The notes under the pieces are model-generated. The model saw nothing but the letters and a program-made list of their open reading frames with translations, searched no databases and was not told where the DNA came from. From Alphaproteobacteria bacterium (GTDB lineage Bacteria > Pseudomonadota > Alphaproteobacteria > Micavibrionales > Micavibrionaceae), in the NCBI GenBank assembly GCA_023301785.1, contig JALZUF010000146.1, positions 1-21,109 on the forward strand: DNA of 21,109 nucleotides, given 5' to 3'. Both the position numbers and the translations under genes were made by a program. Positions 14,086 through 21,109 of this stretch are shown one piece after another (position 1 is the first letter of the stretch; each line of letters starts with the position of its first letter).

Positions 14086-17000
14086 TTACAGGTTACGGGC
14101 TACTTTATCACGCGCATCTATGGCGGCGTCCATGTTATCTGCTGATGTTTCATGAACAATCGCGATGACACTGCCACCTTTTTGGGCAAATACTGCAGAA
14201 GCAGATTTTCCGCCGTTACCACTGATGCAAGCAATCTCATAAGCTTGTCTGCCATTTGGTGCCGTTGCTGGTAACGATGCAAAATCACCCGCACATTTTT
14301 GTTTCTCACGAGCGATGTAGCCTTGGACAAACTGGTTTAGGTTTTGACCATTTGTTGCAACTTCTGCTCGGCCATTCACGCCTTGTGAATTCCATGAGTA
14401 TAATCCGCTACGTTGTTTCGCAACACGCGCATCAGACAAACCAGATTGCGCCAATATTTGTTGGATCACACCTTGGTTGAAGTTTGATGTTTGCACAACC
14501 GGTGAAGCCGCGGCGCGCGGTGCCGCCTGCCTTACAGGCGCCGCTTGACGCAAAGGTTGCGCCGCAACAGCTGGTACAGACGGTGTAAAACCAGCAGATG
14601 GTGTTACACGTTCATTTGAATATGCGGCCAAACGCTGGCTCTGATCGGCGAGCTGTTTTTGTGCTTGTGCTAGTTGTTGTTCTTTTTGTTGCAACGCCGC
14701 CATCTTCGCATTGGCTTGCGCCATTGTTTTTTGCGCTGTTTGTAACGCTTGGGTTTGCGTTTGCAACGCCGCCTCAGCCGCCTTTACTTGTTGCTCTTTC
14801 AAACGTGCCGCTTCCAATTTTGATTGTGCGGCCGCCAATTGTTGCTCTTGCTGTTTAAGTGCTTGCTCTTTTAAACGTGCTTGCGCCAATCTTTCTTCGG
14901 CTGCGGCGATCTTTTTCGCTTCTTCCAACGCTTCAAGTTTTCTTTTATCTGCTAATGCTTTTAATTGCTGTTCTCTTTGTTCTTGTTGAACCATCAAGGC
15001 CTTGGCAGAAGAAATCTTCGCAGCTTCAGCTTTAAGTCTAACTTCTCGTTCTTTCAACGCGAGTTCTTTTTGGCTAAGCGCGTTTAATTTCGCTTCAGCG
15101 GCGGCTACTTTTTTCGCCTCCATTTGGACGCGTTGCTCTTCTGCTCTAAGCGCTTGCTCTTTATTTTTGGCTTGCGCTAACTCTTGTTCAAGCTTCGTAA
15201 GTCTCGCTTGCGTCTTCTCATCTACAACATTTACTTTCTGAGATTCTTCAGTAAGGCGCTGCTCTGCTTGTGCCAATTTATTTTCTAAATTTGCTAACTT
15301 TTTACGTTGCGCGTTATCCGTCACAGCAGGATCAAATAACATTTGCTCAAGCTCTGTTTTTTCCTGACGATGCGATAATTTTTGTTGTTCCAACAATAAG
15401 CCCAGACGTTTAATTTCACGTTGTGCCTCGTTGTAACGTTTCAACGATTGTTGCATCTTTGGATCGCCAGACAATGCACTTAATTGCGTATCTTCTTGAA
15501 CGCGGCGCAGCTCTTCAATTTCTTTTGCCAATGACAAATTATCAGATTGAGATGCCTCTAACTTTTTCTCATAAGCGCGAATTCTTTTTAATGCCTCGTT
15601 ACTTGTATCAACAAAAGTCGCATCAATCTGGCTACGTGCGTTACGCGCTTCCATATAAAGGGCACGGTTTTCTTTTTCCAAATCAGCCAACTCTTTACGA
15701 ATTTCTTTTAGTTCAGCTTGCGCTTGCGGAGATTGCGTATCAACCTTAGCCAGTTTCTTTTCTTGATTTTCCATGTCCGCTGCAATGCGGTCACGTGCGT
15801 CACTTAACTTCTTAGCTGTTTCTTTCGCAACTTTTTGATCTTTGTTGAAAACAATATTAACTGATTCTTTTTCAGGTTCTTTTTCGGCTTGAGGCTTTGG
15901 CTCTACTTCTGGCTCTGGCGCACGCGGTGTTTTTAGCTTTGCTTCATTTTTTGATATAGAGACATTGTCTTTAGCAACACTTTTTGAAAACGGTTTCGGG
16001 AATTTATCTTCTGGGAAAGCATCCGCAGAAACTTCTGCCATTTTGGGTTTAGGTGTTTCGGTCTTCTTGAGCGGTGTTGCCTTTACCGTGGGCGCTGGCA
16101 TCGGTTTAGGCATTTCCTCAACCATTGCCGTCTTCACTTCTGGCTTTTTAATTTCAGCCTTTTTAACTTCAGGTTTTGCTTGAGCAACTGCTTTTGGCAT
16201 TTCCAATTTTGGTTTTTCTTCAGCGAAGCTTCCATAACGTTTACCCGCCGCAGAAACTGCATCAGGTCGCCCCCATACAGATGAGTTTAAATCAACATCT
16301 TTAGAAACACGATTTGTATTTATTGTCGCAACTTTTGGTTCTTGTTTTACTTCTTCTTTTTTAACGACAACTTTTGGAGCTTCAACTTTAGGCGGCTCAA
16401 CTTTGGTTGGCTTTATTTTTACTGGTTCTAGTTTCTTAGGTTCTGGCTTAACTTCTTTGATCTTGCTTTCAACACGTGCCATCTCGATAGGTTTAACAAC
16501 CTTCTTTTCTTCCACTTTTGCCGCAGGGACAATAATAGGTGGCGGTGTCACGATTGCTTCTGGCGCATCGATTTTCTTTAGAGCAACTGGCTTATCATCC
16601 GCCGCCTTTTTCATTGTTGCTAACTTTTCAGGCGCAGGGATGCTTAGTTTCTTCGGTACTTCTTTCTTAGCTTCTTGAACAGCAAGCTTTACAGGTTCTG
16701 CTTTTTTAATTTCAGATTTGGCCAATTCCGCTTTTGGTATCTCTAGCTTTTTAGGAGCTGCCTTTACTGCTTCAGCTTTCACTGCTTCAGCTTTTTTGAC
16801 AACAGCTTCGGCTTTCTTTTCCATTTCGGCGACAACACCGTTATCGACTTTTTGTGCGCTAAAGTTTGATGCTGTTTGAACAACGCCTTCGCCTTTTAAG
16901 CCAGCCATACATTTTCTTAACTCATCACGCCCCGTGCTTAATTCTTGCATCGCGAATTGATAATTCTTACCGTCAATGTCTGCCTTAAGCTGACCTGATT

Positions 17001-17439
17001 TTTGAAGCGCATTGAAGAAGTCTTCATCGTAACCTAAACGCACAACCAATGCTTGCGGTGAAGCAGGCATCATTTCATAAGCGCGTAATTTTCCAGGGGC
17101 TGGCTGTAGCTTAATGCTATACGCCTTTTCCATCTTTAATTTCTCTTCTTGGAAATCAATCGCCAAAGAATACTCATCCTTTGTGCTTTGTCCGAAGGAT
17201 AAAACGACGTTTTGGTTATATTGGCGCGCCAAGGCACAATAGCCGTCGTCTGCCGTTGCGCCATCAATCATGGTGGCTGTCCATTTACTCTTAGGCGACA
17301 GCTCAATGATTGGCGTTTCTTTTGCCAAACTTGGTAATGCCGTCGTTAGCAAAAGGGCAACCCCTGCCGCACCCAATGTTATTTTGCTTAGTGTTGCTTT
17401 TTTGGTCGGAAGAGAATTTTTTGATGTTTTATGAGACAT
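14086..17439 (-). CDS. Large exported or anchored coiled-coil protein, 1117 aa
   Basis: Not a recognised family. In order: a basic N-terminus and hydrophobic segment (ITLGAAGVALLLTTALPSLA, 20-39), a signal peptide or anchor; a globular domain (about 50-180) with Cys68 and Cys177; a Lys/Pro/Ala/Glu-rich, TolA- or TonB-like linker (about 200-545); a long coiled coil rich in Ala, Gln, Glu and Lys (about 545-960); an Ala/Pro linker; and a C-terminal globular domain (about 1000-1117) with two Cys (KQKCAGDF, YEIACISG). The N-terminal domain resembles that of the upstream TcpQ-like protein. It starts 27 bases after that gene, with AAGAAG before its ATG. The architecture suits a periplasm-spanning linker or scaffold. 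Any function is inference. Confidence 0.8.
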   Translation of the reverse strand: MSHKTSKNSLPTKKATLSKITLGAAGVALLLTTALPSLAKETPIIELSPKSKWTATMIDGATADDGYCALARQYNQNVVLSFGQSTKDEYSLAIDFQEEKLKMEKAYSIKLQPAPGKLRAYEMMPASPQALVVRLGYDEDFFNALQKSGQLKADIDGKNYQFAMQELSTGRDELRKCMAGLKGEGVVQTASNFSAQKVDNGVVAEMEKKAEAVVKKAEAVKAEAVKAAPKKLEIPKAELAKSEIKKAEPVKLAVQEAKKEVPKKLSIPAPEKLATMKKAADDKPVALKKIDAPEAIVTPPPIIVPAAKVEEKKVVKPIEMARVESKIKEVKPEPKKLEPVKIKPTKVEPPKVEAPKVVVKKEEVKQEPKVATINTNRVSKDVDLNSSVWGRPDAVSAAGKRYGSFAEEKPKLEMPKAVAQAKPEVKKAEIKKPEVKTAMVEEMPKPMPAPTVKATPLKKTETPKPKMAEVSADAFPEDKFPKPFSKSVAKDNVSISKNEAKLKTPRAPEPEVEPKPQAEKEPEKESVNIVFNKDQKVAKETAKKLSDARDRIAADMENQEKKLAKVDTQSPQAQAELKEIRKELADLEKENRALYMEARNARSQIDATFVDTSNEALKRIRAYEKKLEASQSDNLSLAKEIEELRRVQEDTQLSALSGDPKMQQSLKRYNEAQREIKRLGLLLEQQKLSHRQEKTELEQMLFDPAVTDNAQRKKLANLENKLAQAEQRLTEESQKVNVVDEKTQARLTKLEQELAQAKNKEQALRAEEQRVQMEAKKVAAAEAKLNALSQKELALKEREVRLKAEAAKISSAKALMVQQEQREQQLKALADKRKLEALEEAKKIAAAEERLAQARLKEQALKQQEQQLAAAQSKLEAARLKEQQVKAAEAALQTQTQALQTAQKTMAQANAKMAALQQKEQQLAQAQKQLADQSQRLAAYSNERVTPSAGFTPSVPAVAAQPLRQAAPVRQAAPRAAASPVVQTSNFNQGVIQQILAQSGLSDARVAKQRSGLYSWNSQGVNGRAEVATNGQNLNQFVQGYIAREKQKCAGDFASLPATAPNGRQAYEIACISGNGGKSASAVFAQKGGSVIAIVHETSADNMDAAIDARDKVARNL

Positions 17440-17466
17440 GATTTTTTCTTCTTTAATTATCCAATT

Positions 17467-18771
17467 TTAAACGCGTGACGATTCAATATATAATGTTTTC
17501 TTCCCAGTATTTGGGTCATTATTTAATTGTGCCGCAGGGCGTATTTTTTGATCTTTATATTGATTTAATAGTGACTGTAACGCGTCTTCATATGATCCAT
17601 TTGATGAGATCGGGCTACGTACAGCGAAACCTTGGTTTGCTTGCCAGATAAATTCAACACCCGCTTTTGATGACCAAGACTTTAAAACTTGCTCAAGACT
17701 TGTGCCGACTGGCGCTGACCATTTACTGCCCATTGTCGATGATCTATTGGTGCCTGTATTCGATGTTGAATATTGTGGCATCAAAGGTGTCGGCGCAGAT
17801 GATACTTGTGTCATCGGTGAACGTGGAGACATACTTGGTGATGAACTAGGCGCACCCTTCATACTGGCATCCAAACCAGAAGCCGCAGCATTACGTGCCA
17901 TCAATGTTTGTACGGCATCTTCGAAAGTCCCCATGACACGAATATCATCGCTCACTTTACTGTCTTGGCTTGCTTGCCAATCAAGTTTAACACCAGCCAT
18001 CTTTGCCCAGCCATCCAATGTGGCCTTCATAGACGCGCCTGCTGTTGCTTGCCAAACTTGACCTTTTTGACGGGCTTGTGTGCTTTGTTGTTGATTAGAA
18101 ACTCTAGCAGGCTCTGGTGTGACTTTATCACCCCATTGACCTAGCGCGTTCCCACGTGCATTGCCGCTAGGCATACTTGTAGGAGCAGAAACATTTTGCA
18201 CTTTATTATTCAGCGGTGCGCCACCTGAACAACTTTGTAAATCCGTAAGGCCATTTTGCACATTGCCTAAATTAAATGTCATTGGGTTGTCTTGGATATC
18301 CAATGTCATACGTCCAGCGGAAGCCAGCGCATTGTAAAAACCATTGAGCGGACGCATATTGAAAATTAACGTACTTTTTGAAAACGCCGTCGCAGAAATG
18401 TTTTGGTTATACGCTTGATCAAGAGACAGCTTCGCATTGTATTTACGACCTTGCGTGAAGACATCTTGGCGGAAATCTATCGCCATCGCCAGCATCTGTC
18501 CGTTAAAGCCAGAAAAGCGAACCACATAACCATTATCAAAATTGGTTGAAATCATGCAAGGTAGATCAATATTTTCAAGACCACGAACATTTTTCATTTC
18601 GTTATCTTGTACGTTCCATCCGGCCACAGGCATAAATTGCGGAATATTACCCGCCTGCCCCATAGCCATTGGAGCCATCTGCGCTTGCGCTGTATTTGCA
18701 ACTGCGCCTAGCAATAGCATGGCAAAGAGTAGTGTAGAAAAGAGTACGGCTAACCCTAATGACTTGTTCAT
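17467..18771 (-). CDS. Exported protein with two TcpQ-like domains, 434 aa
   Basis: A signal peptide with a good cleavage site (NTAQA/QM at 30/31) leads to a domain at about 55-185 with Cys72 and Cys181. Features of that domain are LAMAIDF, YNAKLSL, FYNALASAG and LDIQ. It matches the N-terminal domain of the neighbouring 1117-residue protein. After a Ser/Pro/Gln linker come two TcpQ-like domains, at about 239-293 (VWQATAGASMKATLDGWAKM, VKLDWQA, GTFEDAVQTLM) and 350-434 (KWSAPVGTSLEQVLKSWSSK, VEFIWQA, GSYEDALQSLL, KTLYIESS). TcpQ is a periplasmic partner of the toxin-coregulated pilus secretin TcpC, and the fold is related to secretin N-domains. No secretin, pilin or ATPase gene is in the window. 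AAGG six bases before ATG is a good ribosome site. Confidence 0.82.
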   Translation of the reverse strand: MNKSLGLAVLFSTLLFAMLLLGAVANTAQAQMAPMAMGQAGNIPQFMPVAGWNVQDNEMKNVRGLENIDLPCMISTNFDNGYVVRFSGFNGQMLAMAIDFRQDVFTQGRKYNAKLSLDQAYNQNISATAFSKSTLIFNMRPLNGFYNALASAGRMTLDIQDNPMTFNLGNVQNGLTDLQSCSGGAPLNNKVQNVSAPTSMPSGNARGNALGQWGDKVTPEPARVSNQQQSTQARQKGQVWQATAGASMKATLDGWAKMAGVKLDWQASQDSKVSDDIRVMGTFEDAVQTLMARNAAASGLDASMKGAPSSSPSMSPRSPMTQVSSAPTPLMPQYSTSNTGTNRSSTMGSKWSAPVGTSLEQVLKSWSSKAGVEFIWQANQGFAVRSPISSNGSYEDALQSLLNQYKDQKIRPAAQLNNDPNTGKKTLYIESSRV

Positions 18772-18871
18772 GTCATACCTTCATCAAATTGTATAAAATC
18801 AAATGAACATAAGACGCTAAACCCCTGTACGCAAGCATATTTAAGGATTTTTACCGTTTTATGGGCAGTTT

Positions 18872-19429
18872 TTACGATGGGCGACGATCTGCTAAATGTA
18901 TGATTTTTGCACCGCCACCTTTTGGAGGTTGAGGAGGTGTTGGTGGATTGAGGGCATCCTGCCCTGCTTGCAGAGACTCCCTAACACGTGGATAGGACAC
19001 TTCAGGCATCTCATTTACGAACCTCAAATCAATTGCTGTTGTTAACAAAGTATTCACAGCCAACCAATGATATTTAAAATTTTCATGGATACCTAGACTA
19101 TCATGCCCAATAGAATTGGAGACAGTTGCTGCTAAAGCTGAACCACCAGTCAACACCGCAATGGCGACTGCCCCCATCTCCATTCCACCGCCAATATGAC
19201 TCGCATCTCTTACCCCTGCTCCATAAAAATTCTTAGCGTGCCTCAACGTTGAAAAAGCAGTATCCAGCGTTATATCTGCGGCTAAATTAAAGCTACCTTT
19301 TGCGTATTTCGCTAAGGTATTTGATTGGTCGGCGTTTGGGCCGTATCTTAATGGTAACGTTGCAACGCGTGCCGCCAAATCAAAAGCCGTTTGGCACATA
19401 TTCTTTAGTCTTTTTACATCGTTCATCAT
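18872..19429 (-). CDS. Hypothetical protein, 185 aa
   Basis: Not recognised. Starts MMNDVKRLKNMCQTAFDLA; AGGA nine bases before supports ATG 19429. The middle has a Gly/Ala-rich hydrophobic stretch (about 79-105, GGGMEMGAVAIAVLTGGSAL) that could be one membrane helix or a buried helix. The C-terminus is a Pro/Gly-rich linker (NPPTPPQPPKGGGAK) followed by IIHLADRRPS. It has its own promoter just beyond the prfB stop and is not obviously part of the envelope operon, whose first gene starts 101 bases downstream of its stop. Confidence 0.6.
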   Translation of the reverse strand: MMNDVKRLKNMCQTAFDLAARVATLPLRYGPNADQSNTLAKYAKGSFNLAADITLDTAFSTLRHAKNFYGAGVRDASHIGGGMEMGAVAIAVLTGGSALAATVSNSIGHDSLGIHENFKYHWLAVNTLLTTAIDLRFVNEMPEVSYPRVRESLQAGQDALNPPTPPQPPKGGGAKIIHLADRRPS

Positions 19430-19448
19430 ATTGATTTTTCCTAATAAT

Positions 19449-19483
19449 CGAATATAACTAGCAATGCAAAAATATTATGTCAA
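19449..19483 (-). promoter_or_regulatory. Promoter for the 185-aa hypothetical gene
   Basis: Minus strand: TTGACA (19483-19478), 17 bases, TAGTTA (19460-19455). Predicted +1 is about 19448, giving a leader of some 19 bases with AGGA, a normal leadered arrangement. It shares TTGACATAA with the promoters at 3469 and 6729. The -35 lies only five bases past the prfB stop. Confidence 0.55.
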
Positions 19484-19487
19484 TGGC

Positions 19488-20595
19488 TTATTCTTCACCA
19501 CCAAAGCGGTGGGCGAGTGTGGACTCTAAAAAGCCGTCGATTTTACCGTCTAACACACCGGCGCTGTCAGTGGTTTCATGTGCGGTTCTGGCATCTTTTA
19601 CCATTTGATAGGGGTGCAGGACATAAGAGCGGATCTGATGTCCCCACCCGATATCGCTTTTGGAATCATGCTCATCACTTGCGGCTTGTTCACGCGCTTG
19701 AATTTCAGCCTCATAAAGGCGCGCCTTCAACATACTCATGGCTGTCGCTTTGTTTTTATGTTGTGAACGTTCGTTTTGACAGGCCACAACAATCCCTGTG
19801 GGTTGGTGGGTAATACGCACGGCACTATCGGTTGTATTGACGTGCTGGCCTCCCGCTCCGCTTGAACGATACGTATCGATACGTAAATCTTTATCTTCAA
19901 TTTCAATGTCAATGTTGTCGTCAATCACTGGCGTGACACCAATACTGGCGAAACTGGTATGGCGGCGATCATTTGAATCGAATGGCGATATACGCACCAA
20001 ACGATGTACTCCTGTTTCGGTTTTAAGCCAGCCATAAGCCATATCACCAGAGACTTGGATCGTGGCGGATTTAATTCCTGCCTCTTCTCCATCGCTGATT
20101 TCAAGAATACTAACCTTATGCCCTTTGCTATCGGCCCAGCGTGTATACATACGTAGGAGCATCTGCGCCCAATCTTGGGCTTCGGTACCGCCAGAGCCTG
20201 AATTTATGTTCACATAAGCGTCATTCGCATCGGCTTCACCAGATAATAAGCTCTCAAGTTGACGCTTCTCAATCTCGATCTTCATAGCCTCCAAAGCGTC
20301 CTCTGCTTCTTGGACAATACCTGCGTCGCCTTCGGCTTCGCCCATTTCTACAAGTTCAAGATTATCGTTAAGATTAGTTTCAACATCGCGGACTGCTGTA
20401 ATCTGCCCTTCAAGACGCGTGCGCTCTCGCATTAAACTTTGTGCTTTTTCGGCATCACTCCAAAGATCGGGGTCTTCAACGAGGGCGTTAAGCTCCTCTA
20501 GGCGTTTTGTGGCAACATCCCAGTCAAAGATGCCTCCTTAGAAGCGCTAATGCGCTCCTAATATCATTCGCAATGGATTCTACTTCTGCCTTCAT
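19488..20595 (-). CDS. prfB: Peptide chain release factor 2, with programmed +1 frameshift
   Basis: RF2 releases peptides at UAA and UGA. The gene begins at ATG 20595 (MKAEVESIANDIRSALALLRRHL, 23 codons) and meets an in-frame UGA at 20526-20524. Skipping one base (U at 20526) after CUU 23 continues as DWDVATKRLEELNAL and joins the long downstream frame, giving 368 residues against 365 in E. coli. The classic signals are present: AGGAGG three bases upstream of CUU UGA C. SPF (about 203-205), the stop-recognition tripeptide, and GGQ (about 248-250), the catalytic motif, are both intact. Annotating from the internal ATG at 20432 would lose 54 residues. Autoregulation by RF2 level is known for this arrangement. 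Confidence 0.97.
20523..20538 (-). promoter_or_regulatory. prfB programmed +1 frameshift site
   Basis: Minus-strand reading is AGGAGG CAT CTT TGA C: an internal Shine-Dalgarno-like AGGAGG, three bases, slippery CTT (20529-20527), stop TGA (20526-20524) and C at +4. This matches the E. coli prfB site in every functional element. Confidence 0.95.
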
Positions 20596-20630
20596 AGCAT
20601 TTTTATATCAGAAAATTTAAACAACGTCAT
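20596..20630 (-). promoter_or_regulatory. prfB promoter with leaderless geometry
   Basis: Minus strand: ATGACG (20630-20625), 17 bases, TATAAA (20607-20602) preceded by TGA as in an extended -10, six bases AATGCT, then ATG at 20595. +1 is predicted on the A of ATG, and no ribosome site is present. The -35 hexamer overlaps one arm of an inverted repeat. Confidence 0.5.
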
Positions 20631-20665
20631 GAGGAAATAGCGTCCTCGCGTTTACGCGCATGACG
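20625..20665. repeat. Inverted repeat with two nested small hairpins upstream of prfB
   Basis: CGTCATG (20625-20631) pairs with CATGACG (20659-20665). Inside are AGGA/TCCT (20632-20635 and 20643-20646) and CGCG-TTTA-CGCG (20647-20658). There is no T-run next to it on the minus strand, so it is not an obvious terminator for the upstream PfpI-like gene. Confidence 0.4.
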
Positions 20666-20674
20666 GCACTTGTA

Positions 20675-21109
20675 TTAAGCCGCTTGATCCATATCCATGT
20701 GTGAAAATAAATCATGCATCATTTCCATGTAGGCATCGTCAACCATACCGGTCAGCATATGTCTGTCCATCATGGCTGGCTGGCCTGCATCTGCAAACTT
20801 ATAACCATCGCTGGCTTGGGTGTGCATCATAATATCCATTGCATCGTCCATGACAGCCACAGGTTTGTGCCCGCTCATGAAGCTACCGATGAAGCGGCGT
20901 GTATGCGCCGTCATTTTCATTTTATCAAGGCTACGCTTACCACCAGGGATAATGACAGCGTCAAAATCAACGCCTAGCGCGCTGTTTAGTTGTGTATCAA
21001 CGGCATAGTTGTGACCCCAATTATTTTCTTCTTCGTTCCAACCATTTACCAAACCTTGGTTCATGCTGATGATGCGTACACAAGCGTCCATCTCAGTTAG
21101 AAATTTCTG
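20675..21109 (-). CDS. DJ-1/PfpI-like protein lacking the nucleophile Cys (5' end outside window)
   Basis: The frame is open to the right edge (QKFLTEMDACVRIISM...), so the N-terminal strand is cut off; the ATG at 21091 is probably internal. About 145 residues are visible. Typical family landmarks are the GLVNGWNEE..., AVDTQLN and FDAVIIPGGKRSLDKMKM stretches and FIGSFMSGHKPVAVMDDAMDIM. In DJ-1/PfpI proteins the last of these is normally KPVAxICHGP, where Cys is the nucleophile of the elbow; here the C-H is replaced by D-D. The C-terminus is Met- and Asp-rich (MMDRHML, YMEMMHDLFSHMDMDQAA). A non-catalytic role, such as binding or regulation, is inferred. Confidence 0.75.
   Translation of the reverse strand, partial: QKFLTEMDACVRIISMNQGLVNGWNEEENNWGHNYAVDTQLNSALGVDFDAVIIPGGKRSLDKMKMTAHTRRFIGSFMSGHKPVAVMDDAMDIMMHTQASDGYKFADAGQPAMMDRHMLTGMVDDAYMEMMHDLFSHMDMDQAA

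Noticed and set aside
14598..16678. Several plus-strand open frames opposite the coiled-coil gene, rich in Ser/Phe/Ala/Leu
   Set aside because: They mirror the Lys/Ala/Glu/Gln-rich codons of the real gene and have no ribosome sites or recognisable domains.
16766..16795. Tandem 15-base repeat in the coiled-coil gene, considered as a separate repeat element
   Set aside because: It simply encodes the KAEAV repeat of the linker and does not extend beyond the gene.
1..21109. CRISPR arrays, tRNA or rRNA genes, insertion sequences, phage genes, toxin-antitoxin pairs
   Set aside because: No regularly spaced repeats, tRNA-like folds with conserved TTC-loop sequence, transposase motifs or terminal inverted repeats were seen on either strand.

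Overview
The window looks like chromosomal DNA of an AT-leaning alphaproteobacterium. The basis is the gene families and some remembered gene neighbourhoods: a DUF465 (YdcH-like) gene just before purE, a short RHH_4 ribbon-helix-helix gene just after fumC, a [2Fe-2S]-type ilvD, and a prfB that keeps the programmed +1 frameshift. A Micavibrio-like lineage is only a guess. There is no rRNA, tRNA, IS element, prophage or CRISPR array, and no stretch over 300 bases lacks a gene.

Layout. Positions 1-570 (minus) hold the N-terminal part of a YcbB-type L,D-transpeptidase that runs off the left edge. An orphan gene (798-1370, plus) faces ilvD (1372-3111, minus). A small two-helix membrane orphan follows (3195-3434, minus), then a coupled pair pfkA to PH-domain membrane protein (5146 to 3470, minus). 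Divergent from pfkA runs DUF465-purE (plus). A P-loop NTPase gene lies in reverse orientation between purE and purK (6056-6694), with purK at 6777-7841. A small orphan (7867-8172, minus) precedes fumC, an RHH protein and a short frame-disrupted gene (8323-10338, plus).

The right half is dominated by three large minus-strand envelope genes, transcribed in this order: a signal-peptide protein with two TcpQ-like domains (18771-17467), a 1117-residue exported or anchored coiled-coil protein (17439-14086), and a 1204-residue AsmA-family protein (13963-10349). The first two share a paralogous N-terminal domain with a Cys pair exactly 109 residues apart. This is the best candidate for an undescribed envelope system. 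Upstream lie an orphan gene (18872-19429), prfB (19488-20595) and a 5'-truncated DJ-1/PfpI-like gene (20675 to the right edge).

Transcription signals. Four genes (3434, 6694, 6777 and 20595 starts) have a promoter-like -35, a 17-bp spacer, a -10, then exactly six bases before ATG. That puts the predicted +1 on the A of the start codon, so these look like leaderless mRNAs. Three orphan genes share an identical nine-base TTGACATAA at the -35 and a fourth has TTTACATAA. Metabolic genes cover branched-chain amino-acid synthesis (ilvD), glycolysis (pfkA), purine synthesis (purE, purK) and the TCA cycle (fumC).
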